From a virus, in IMG/VR virus record IMGVR_UViG_3300042898_001809, positions 1 to 40,288 of that record: DNA of 40,288 bases. The stretch is one strand, 5' to 3'. Both the position numbers and the translations under genes were made by a program. This document shows positions 1 through 6,700 of this stretch, one piece after another (position 1 is the first letter of the stretch; each line of letters opens with the position of its first letter). The notes beneath the pieces were generated by a model, which had not been told where the DNA came from, made no database searches, and saw nothing but the letters and a program-made list of their open reading frames with translations.

Positions 1-123
1 GTTATTTATTAATCTAGTTTATTATTTTCTAGTTTATTATTTTCTAGTTTATTATTAATCTAGTTTATTATTTTCTAGTTATTTATTAATCTAGATTATT
101 AATTTCTAGTAATCCAGTGCTAG
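1..123. repeat. CTAG-periodic AT-rich tandem repeat
   Basis: Eight CTAG tetranucleotides occur at 14, 29, 44, 60, 75, 91, 106 and 120, so they are 14-16 bp apart. Between them lie variants of a unit resembling GTTTATTATTTTCTA or GTTATTTATTAATCTA. The last two units are degenerate. The alternating 15/16-bp spacing and frequent stop codons exclude a coding repeat. It could be an iteron-like protein-binding array, a recombination or replication site, or drifted AT-rich spacer. The left edge may continue outside the window. Confidence 0.7.
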
Positions 124-198
124 TATAGAGAAAAAATACGAAAAATAATTGATAAAATCAAGTATTTCTAATAAATAAAAATATTTTTTAAATAAGAG

Positions 199-208
199 TA
201 TATTTATA
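199..208 (+). promoter_or_regulatory. TATATTTATA box, candidate late promoter
   Basis: TATATTTATA lies 37 nt upstream of the tail tube ATG. The same T(A/C)TATTTAT(A/T) word recurs before several other tail genes in this window. The placement suits a single-box phage late promoter giving a leader of about 30 nt. No convincing upstream TTTG (-33) box is seen. The role is inferred from recurrence only. Confidence 0.4.
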
Positions 209-245
209 AGAAAGTAAATAAAAAAATTAAAACCAAAAAATACAC

Positions 246-734
246 ATGGCAGATTTATTAATGAAAATGCCGGTTCCATACGAACCGAAAAGAGTTAACC
301 GATTCATCTTGAGATTCCCTTCTTCATTAGGTATCAACGAATGGTATGTATCGGCAACGTCCAGACCAAAAGCAAAAATTACTTCAGTAGCAATACCGTT
401 CATCAATACATCAACTTATGTTGCCGGTAGATTTGAGTGGGAAGAAATGTCAGTAACGTTTAAAGACCCTATTGGTCCTTCAGCGTCACAAGCGTTAATG
501 GAATGGTTTCGTTTACATGCGGAGTCAGTAACAGGTCGTATGGGATATGCTGCTGGTTATAAAAAAGATATTGAATTAGAAATGTTGGACCCAACGGGTG
601 TTGTAGTTGAAAAATGGATTCTTCAAGGAACATTCTTAACAAACTTAAACTTTGGGGATTTAGATTACTCAAGAGATGACATTGCAACTATCCAAGCTGG
701 TTTAAGAATGGATAGATGTATCCAAGTTTACTAG
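246..734 (+). CDS. gp19: Tail tube protein, T4 gp19-like
   Basis: This 162-residue protein is almost the length of T4 gp19 (163 aa), the subunit that stacks in hexameric rings to form the inner tail tube. The sequence has the family layout: a basic N-terminal stretch ending KRVNRFILRFP, a central segment with WEEMSVTFKDPIGPSASQALMEWF, and a C-terminal half with LQGTFLTNLNFGDLDYS. The ATG at 246 follows an A-rich leader with no Shine-Dalgarno. A terminator-like hairpin about 65 nt after the stop suggests strong separate expression, as expected for a protein needed in many copies. The sheath gene would be expected just to the left, outside the window. The call rests on recognised sequence pattern, length and position. 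Confidence 0.9.
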   Translation: MADLLMKMPVPYEPKRVNRFILRFPSSLGINEWYVSATSRPKAKITSVAIPFINTSTYVAGRFEWEEMSVTFKDPIGPSASQALMEWFRLHAESVTGRMGYAAGYKKDIELEMLDPTGVVVEKWILQGTFLTNLNFGDLDYSRDDIATIQAGLRMDRCIQVY

Positions 735-800
735 TTTTATTGTTGGTATTTTATTGTATTTTACATTAAAATACACCTATCCATTTACAATATTGATAAG

Positions 801-830
801 TTCCCGTATATTTATTTATATGGGAATTTT
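801..830 (+). terminator. Rho-independent terminator-like hairpin after the tail tube gene
   Basis: The arm TTCCCGTATA (801-810) pairs with TATATGGGAA (817-826), ten pairs including one G-U, around a 6-nt loop. A T-rich tract (TTTTTATTTG) follows. It lies about 65 nt after the tail tube stop. The 3' arm also contains the ATG (820) of the zinc-finger microprotein, so the same structure could occlude that start. Confidence 0.7.
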
Positions 831-924
831 TATTTGTAAAATATGTAAAAAAGAATGTGATGGAATAAATTCATTAAGAGGTCACTCAATTCAAAAACAT
901 AATATAACCTTTACTTTTTTATAA
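820..924 (+). CDS. 34-aa C2H2 zinc-finger microprotein
   Basis: A short ORF from ATG 820 to TAA 922-924 encodes 34 residues that are nearly all one zinc finger: Cys6-x2-Cys9-x12-His22-x4-His27, with Leu19 at the usual hydrophobic position. The classical C2H2 pattern is C-x2-4-C-x12-H-x3-5-H, so the fit is exact. Such fingers bind DNA, RNA or protein, and in phages they often occur as modules in homing or HNH endonucleases. This copy stands alone and could be a remnant or a free-standing regulator. Its ATG lies in the 3' arm of the hairpin after the tail tube gene, with a TATTTAT word just upstream. It sits between the tail tube and gp26-like genes. The motif is seen directly; expression and function are not known. 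Confidence 0.6.
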   Translation: MGIFICKICKKECDGINSLRGHSIQKHNITFTFL

Positions 925-955
925 AAATTTAGTACATTAATAATAAAACAAATTT

Positions 956-1705
956 ATGGAAGAATATAGAATTGACCCCACAATCTCATATGATGTTGTG
1001 GAACTACCCTCAAGAGGTATTTTTTACCCAAATAATAAAAAATCACTCAAGGTTGCTTACTTAACCGCAGCGGATGAAAACATATTAGCAGCACCAAATC
1101 TAATTCAAACAAATTCAATTGTAACTGAATTATTGAAAAGAAAAATCTTAGATAAAGATTTTCCAATTGAAGATATGGTTGAGGAGGATAGACAAACTGT
1201 TTTAATTTTTCTTAGAAATACTGCATTTGGTTCGGAATATAGTGTTACTTTAACTGACCCAAAAACCGATTTAGATTTTAAAGCTAATGTTGATTTAAGT
1301 AGTTTAAATTTTAAACCTTTTGATTTAGTTGCAGATAGTAATGGTGAATATTCATATTTTATGGAGAAATCCAAAATTGGAATAACTTTTAAATTTTTAA
1401 CACCAAAACAAGAAACTGAAATATCGGAAATGCAAAAAAGTTGGAATGGTAATGGGTATGCACCTGTTATAACCAAACAGCTTGAAATGATGATTAAATC
1501 TGTTGAGGGTAACAAAGACTTAATGAACATTAGAAATTTTGTTGATAGATTACCGATAAAAGACGGACAAGACTTCAGAAAATACGTTACAGAACAAAGA
1601 CCAGGTATAGACCTTAAACAAACAACAAAAACCCCATCAGGAGAAGATATCCAATTTTATATTGGGTTTGGGGTTGAGTTTTTTCGCCCTTTCTACGGAC
1701 TATAA
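956..1705 (+). CDS. gp26: gp26-like baseplate hub / tail assembly protein
   Basis: This 249-residue protein matches the T4 gp26 base plate family (Pfam 'T4 bacteriophage base plate protein'). Marks are the N-terminal ELPSRGIFYPN, the LTAADENIL motif near residues 42-50, an acidic middle, and a C-terminus ending FFRPFYGL. T4 gp26 (208 aa) acts in baseplate hub assembly. By position, between tail tube and tape measure genes, it also matches the G tail-assembly chaperone of other phages. The ATG follows an A-rich leader. Codons 242-244 read TTT TTT CGC, and an alternative frame stays open for 49 more codons past this stop, so a longer frameshifted form is likely (next entry). Family call fairly sure; the chaperone role is inferred. 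Confidence 0.8.
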   Translation: MEEYRIDPTISYDVVELPSRGIFYPNNKKSLKVAYLTAADENILAAPNLIQTNSIVTELLKRKILDKDFPIEDMVEEDRQTVLIFLRNTAFGSEYSVTLTDPKTDLDFKANVDLSSLNFKPFDLVADSNGEYSYFMEKSKIGITFKFLTPKQETEISEMQKSWNGNGYAPVITKQLEMMIKSVEGNKDLMNIRNFVDRLPIKDGQDFRKYVTEQRPGIDLKQTTKTPSGEDIQFYIGFGVEFFRPFYGL

Positions 1706-1835
1706 GAAAAATCAACTTTCGGAAATTTTATTTCTTGTTAAACGAGGATTCTCTTACGGGGATATAAATTCTATGCCAATTTTTATAAGAAGGTACTATA
1801 TCGATTATATTTTGGAAATGGAAAATCAACAGTAA
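1674..1835 (+). CDS. Overlapping-frame extension of the gp26-like gene (GT/gp51-like tail piece)
   Basis: In the +1 frame relative to the gp26-like gene, reading is open from the TTTTTTCGC site (1679-1687) to TAA 1833-1835. Beyond the shift it encodes 49 residues starting ALSTDYKKNQLSEILFL and containing GFSYGDINSMPIFIRRYYID. A P-site tRNA-Phe moving from TTT (1682-1684) to TTC (1683-1685), with CGC waiting in the A site, would give a 292-aa fusion. A -2 slip gives the same frame with one extra residue. Alternatively, translation could start at TTG 1674 and give a separate 53-aa protein. The segment ends 13 nt before the tape measure ATG, like the T part of G/GT chaperones. In T4, gene 51 follows gene 26. 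The open frame and slippery site are seen; frameshifting is inferred. Confidence 0.6.
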   Translation: MSFFALSTDYKKNQLSEILFLVKRGFSYGDINSMPIFIRRYYIDYILEMENQQ

Positions 1836-1845
1836 TCTATTTATA
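1836..1845 (+). promoter_or_regulatory. TCTATTTATA box directly before the tape measure start
   Basis: TCTATTTATA ends 3 nt before ATG 1849 (ATAGGTATG). A TTTG lies at 1811-1814, 21 nt upstream of the box. As a -10-like element it would give a nearly leaderless transcript, so it may instead be a translation-initiation or processing element. It shares its core with the boxes at 199, 3772, 15087 and 25944. Confidence 0.3.
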
Positions 1846-1848
1846 GGT

Positions 1849-3756
1849 ATGGCGGATGATAAAAAATTACAACAATTAGCTAGAACCGACCCTAATGGGT
1901 TTGAAAAATATTATAGAAATAATGTTGACCGAAATGCCGATGGAGCAACCATAGCCAGTAAACAATCGTATTATAGAAATGTTGATTTATCATCAATCTC
2001 AAATACCACTAACCCTAAAGGAGGTGATGATGAGCCCTCAAAATCATTTTGGGACCAATTTAATCCTATTAAAAAAGTTGGTGAAATAGGTCAGGCCGCC
2101 TTAGAAACTCAAGAACAAAAGGGTTATATGCCAAGTTTAGAAACTGAATCCATAAAAGCGTCATCATCTTTTAAAGAGTTAATGGATAATATAGGTAATT
2201 TAAAAAATCCATTAAAAGTTGTTGAAAGTATATTAGGAGGACTTGCTGACCAAGCTGAATTATTTTTTACACAACAAACAGAATTACTCGGTGTTATTAA
2301 TAAAAATGCTGGTATAACAGGTGAATTTGCAAAAGATATCAGGGAAGAATTAACTGAAGCAAATCCCGCATTATTAAGAATAGGTATTGGTTTTGATGAT
2401 TTAGCAAAAAGTTCAGAAAATTTAGTATCAAATAGTGGTAGATTTTTAACATTAAATAGGGATTCATGGTTGGAGGCTGGAAAAGCGGCAACAGCATATG
2501 TTGGAACTTTAGGTGATTTGGTTGCGATGATGCCCCAATTTGAAAAAGTTGGTATAGGGGCCGGTAATGTTGCTGAAAACATAGATGCTGTTGGTAAAAG
2601 GTCATTAACATTAGGTTTACAATCTAAAAAAACAATAGCGGATTTAAACTCTAATTTAAGTAAATTAAATGAATATGGGTTTAAAACCGGTATTAATGGA
2701 TTATCTGAAATGGCTAGAAAGGCAACAGAATTTAGATTAACAATGGAATCGACATTTACAATTGCGGAAAAAGTTATGAACCCGGAGGGAGCAATTGACA
2801 TGGCGGCAAATTTAATGGCTATAGGTGGTGCGATTGGAGATTTAGGTGACCCATTAAAAATGATGTATATGGCGACAAACAATGTTGAGGGACTACAGGA
2901 TGCATTAATAGGAGTTGCGGGGTCATTAGCAACATACAATAAAGAACAGAGTAGATTTGAAATTACAGGTATTAACCTAAGAAAAGCGAGAGCCTTAGCA
3001 ACTGAACTTGGAGTTAGTTACGGTGAATTAGCTAATGGTGCAATTGCCGCCGCTGAAAGGTCAAGTTCCGCAAGTGCATTATTGGCTCGAGGTCTTGATA
3101 TGGATGAGGACACTAAAAGATTTATTACAAATATTGCAACAATGAAAGACGGTAAAATGTCTATTGCGTTGAATAGTGATGAATTACAAAAAATATTTGG
3201 GACTAATCAAATTGATTTAGAAAATTTAAGTCAATCAAATGTGGAACAATTAAAAAAATACCAAGATGAATTTAAAAAATTAACATCTGATGAAATTATA
3301 CAAAAACAAGCCACAAGTGTTGAAAATATAATGAGGGATGTAAACTTCTTAGCGGCTACCGCAAGATTAAAAGTTGCAAAGGAGGGTGGTGGAGCTATTG
3401 AAGCAGTAAAAAAATTCATGGGTTATAATGAAGGGGATTTGGAGAAATTATCAAAGAATCTTGCCGACGGTATAGCTGGTAATAAAGATAGTAAAGATAA
3501 TAAATCTAGTAGGAGAAAAACACCAGAACAACAAGCTTATCTTGATAGGATGAAAACAGGTGGTGCAGATAATTCAGATAAACAAAGACAATTAGAATCA
3601 AACTATGAAAATCAGAATAAAACTACCAAAGTAGAAATGACGATTATAAATAATGTCAATAAAGATAAAATGGCGACTGAACTAGAAAATTCACCGGTGT
3701 TTGTAAAAAATATTATGGACACTCTTAGTAAAGGAGAATATACAAATGTTGGATAA
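1849..3756 (+). CDS. Probable tail tape measure protein
   Basis: The 635-residue product is mostly predicted helix. It has a polar N-terminal 80 residues, a long Ala/Gly/Leu-rich middle (about 140-440) with amphipathic and hydrophobic stretches such as NLMAIGGAIGDLGDP near 318-335, and a charged Lys/Glu/Asn-rich C-terminal 130 residues. Size is close to T4 gp29 (590 aa). At roughly 1.5 angstrom per residue it would measure a tail of about 95 nm, as in T4. It lies directly downstream of the gp26/chaperone-like gene and upstream of baseplate genes, the normal place for a tape measure. No lysozyme or peptidase motif was seen. A structural hub protein is the alternative. Confidence 0.65.
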   Translation: MADDKKLQQLARTDPNGFEKYYRNNVDRNADGATIASKQSYYRNVDLSSISNTTNPKGGDDEPSKSFWDQFNPIKKVGEIGQAALETQEQKGYMPSLETESIKASSSFKELMDNIGNLKNPLKVVESILGGLADQAELFFTQQTELLGVINKNAGITGEFAKDIREELTEANPALLRIGIGFDDLAKSSENLVSNSGRFLTLNRDSWLEAGKAATAYVGTLGDLVAMMPQFEKVGIGAGNVAENIDAVGKRSLTLGLQSKKTIADLNSNLSKLNEYGFKTGINGLSEMARKATEFRLTMESTFTIAEKVMNPEGAIDMAANLMAIGGAIGDLGDPLKMMYMATNNVEGLQDALIGVAGSLATYNKEQSRFEITGINLRKARALATELGVSYGELANGAIAAAERSSSASALLARGLDMDEDTKRFITNIATMKDGKMSIALNSDELQKIFGTNQIDLENLSQSNVEQLKKYQDEFKKLTSDEIIQKQATSVENIMRDVNFLAATARLKVAKEGGGAIEAVKKFMGYNEGDLEKLSKNLADGIAGNKDSKDNKSSRRKTPEQQAYLDRMKTGGADNSDKQRQLESNYENQNKTTKVEMTIINNVNKDKMATELENSPVFVKNIMDTLSKGEYTNVG

Positions 3757-3771
3757 TAAAATTAAAAAACA

Positions 3772-3781
3772 TCTATTTATA
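3772..3781 (+). promoter_or_regulatory. TCTATTTATA box, candidate late promoter
   Basis: TCTATTTATA followed by GAGT lies 13 nt upstream of ATG 3795, in a 38-nt gap between two tail genes. It is one of the recurring T(A/C)TATTTATA words in this window. There is no obvious -33 TTTG. Confidence 0.35.
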
Positions 3782-3794
3782 GAGTAAAAGATAA

Positions 3795-6700
3795 ATGCCA
3801 ACTTATTTAGATTTTAATACCAGTAGGAATAAATCAGGAATACCTGATTCTAAGGACGGTTTTAGGGATTACTTAATCGCTAGAACTCTTAATGTACCTA
3901 ATGGTCCTCAAACCTTTACAAGTACAAATTATTCAGTTCAAACACTAAGGGAAATGCCGAACATTGACCCGGGTGATGTTGTGGTTAACAACACAATAAA
4001 TCCAGGTGAAGGAACTAGTAGAGCTTTACAATTAACATCTTTTTCAAACAGTAATATTTTTAAACCTTCACAGTATTTCATTGAAGAAAATTTAAATGTT
4101 TTACCAAGAAGAGCAAACTTAGGATTATATCCTTATTTCTTAAAGTCAGATTATAGTTTAATTGGTATTATGTCAAATTCAGATTATAATAATGAATCTG
4201 AATTAATGAAATTTGCCGCGAGTAATATTAGAGATAATAAACAAGGACCCGTTTTAGCAAGAATCACACAAAATTTAGAATCTTCTACAGTTGGTAGAGT
4301 TAGAGTTATTGATGCGTTACAAGGTAACACCGCAACTGCGTTAAATTTAATAACAGGTAGAGAACCTTTAGTAGAATATAATAACAGAATAACAGTATCT
4401 TCAAATTTATTAGGTAAAGGTATTGATTTTTTACAAACAGTAGCAGGAACTCAATTACCATTTAGTGAGATACCGGGAGATTATTTATCAAATCCAAGAA
4501 ATCCGATTACAAATAGACCTGAATCTAAAACTCAATCCGGTGCAATTTTACAAGACGTAACTGGTGCTATAGGTTCATTAGTCGGTATACAAAGAAGACC
4601 AAAAATCACAAGAAAACCTTCAGATTTATTTATTGAATATATGGGTCAAGGACCAAAACAGGTTCTATTTAACCAATTAACATATTCAAAATATGCTCCA
4701 AATTATACAACAACCGCAAGGTCACAACAATCATCAAAATCATTTCAATTTGTAGACAATATAGGACAAGGTATTAAATCTTTAGTAGGATTAGAAGCGC
4801 CCGCCGGTAAATCGTATATGGGTGATGATAGAAGTAACGATGTTAAAAATACAATGTCCGACTTTAATGACAATGTCGTTAAAAGTAGTTACTATCTAAG
4901 TTTAATGTTTGACCCAATTGCGGCTTCTTTATTTGAAAGAAAAAGAAACATATCTGAAAATGGTAGTATTGGAAGTAATTTAACATGGATTAGTAAGAAC
5001 TCTAAAAGTAAATTAGGTCAATCTACAATAAAAATTCCAGTTGAAGGTGGTGTTAAAAACCCAATGGGATTTTATGAAAAAGAAACTAACACATACAAAA
5101 GAAATGAAGATATGGGTTCTCTTCAAGAATCCTTATCCACAAAATACGGATTTAGACCCGATTCAATCTTAGATAAAACACAACAACTTTTGGATTCAAT
5201 GCCAAAGGATGGAGCCGCATCACGTACGCATGTAGGTAATGTTATTGACCAAACAAGTAGAATATTTAGGGAAGGAGATACGGTGATGTCAAGAGGTTCT
5301 AATATCAAGTATACCGATAAATTTTCGGGAGAAGAGACGGGAGTTGAATACTGTAGAGTATGGACAAAAGATAGAGCATATATGAACCTTTCGGACACCA
5401 TGAAAAGAACGGGAGTTATCCGTAAATTTGATGATAGTGTCATGGGTGGTGGAAGTAAACCGTGGAATTTGAATATTGCTCCAATGTCGGACGGAAATAA
5501 AAATTTTGAAGGAACTTCAACAAATATAATTAAACAAGGAGATGGATTCTACGCTAAAAAATATATGTTCTCAATTGAGAATTTAGCTTGGAAAACATCA
5601 AATACACCAGGATTCACCTACAACGACTTACCATATTGTGAAAGAGGTAACAACGGTGGTAGGGTTATGTGGTTTCCTCCATATGATTTAAAAATTAGTG
5701 AGAACAATAGTGCAAGATGGGCAGATAATACTTTTTTAGGTAGACCCGAACCAATTTATACATATCAAGATACAAGTAGAACAGGACAGTTGTCTTTTAA
5801 AGTTGTTGTTGACCATCCTAGTATTTTAAACTTATTGGTTAGAGAGCACTTTGAAAATATGAGTGATGATGAAGCTGAAAATTATATTAATGCTTTTTTT
5901 GCTGGATGTCAAGAACTTGATTTTTATGCATTAATTAGAAAATACGCACATTTGGATGCTGATGATATATCGTTAATTAGGGCGTTTTTAAATAACAATA
6001 AAGAGCCTGACATGATATTAGAATATATGCCAGCGGTCGAAAGTCCTGTTAATGTAGACCCAAATAACGGTAGTGGTAGTGGTTCGGGAGATAATGGTGG
6101 AGAGGGCGGTACGGAAAACATTGTATTAAAATTTGCAAATGATATACCAGGTTCAAAACTTAAATTGGAATCATCTGGTAAGTATTCTGATTTATACCAA
6201 TCATATATCCCTTTAGGTTCGACTAATTATCAAAATACACTTGTTACCCTTCTACATTCAATGACGGGTAAAACCGATACTCAAATTATTAAAGAAACAG
6301 AATATATTTTTGGTTCAAAAAAAACAAATGGAGCAACACCACCTGTGGTATCATTTACCGATGATGATGTAACCACCCAAAAAGATAAATTGGCAAAAGG
6401 GTTCACGGACGCTCAAACAGATTACGAAAAATTTATTAAAACATTAAATGAAATAAAAACTAATTTAAGTGGTAAGACCGCTCAAGACATAACAATTAAA
6501 ATTGAATCATCATGTTCATCGGCCGATACTGATGATTATAATGCAAAACTTTCACTAAGAAGAAGTCATAGTATAATACAAGATGTATTTGATAAAATCA
6601 AAGCTCCAGGTTCTAATCCCACTATACAATGGATTAATGATATTAAACCAACTGATAAAGATAATTCAGATAATGATAAAGTTATAATACCCGAATTGAG

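Noticed and set aside
1-123. CRISPR array for the left-end repeats
   Set aside because: Units are 15-16 bp with no unique spacers, and no cas genes are visible.
2124-2939. Minus-strand 271-aa ORF
   Set aside because: It lies entirely within the tape measure gene, has a low-complexity composition mirroring the + strand codons and no leader. It is a shadow frame.
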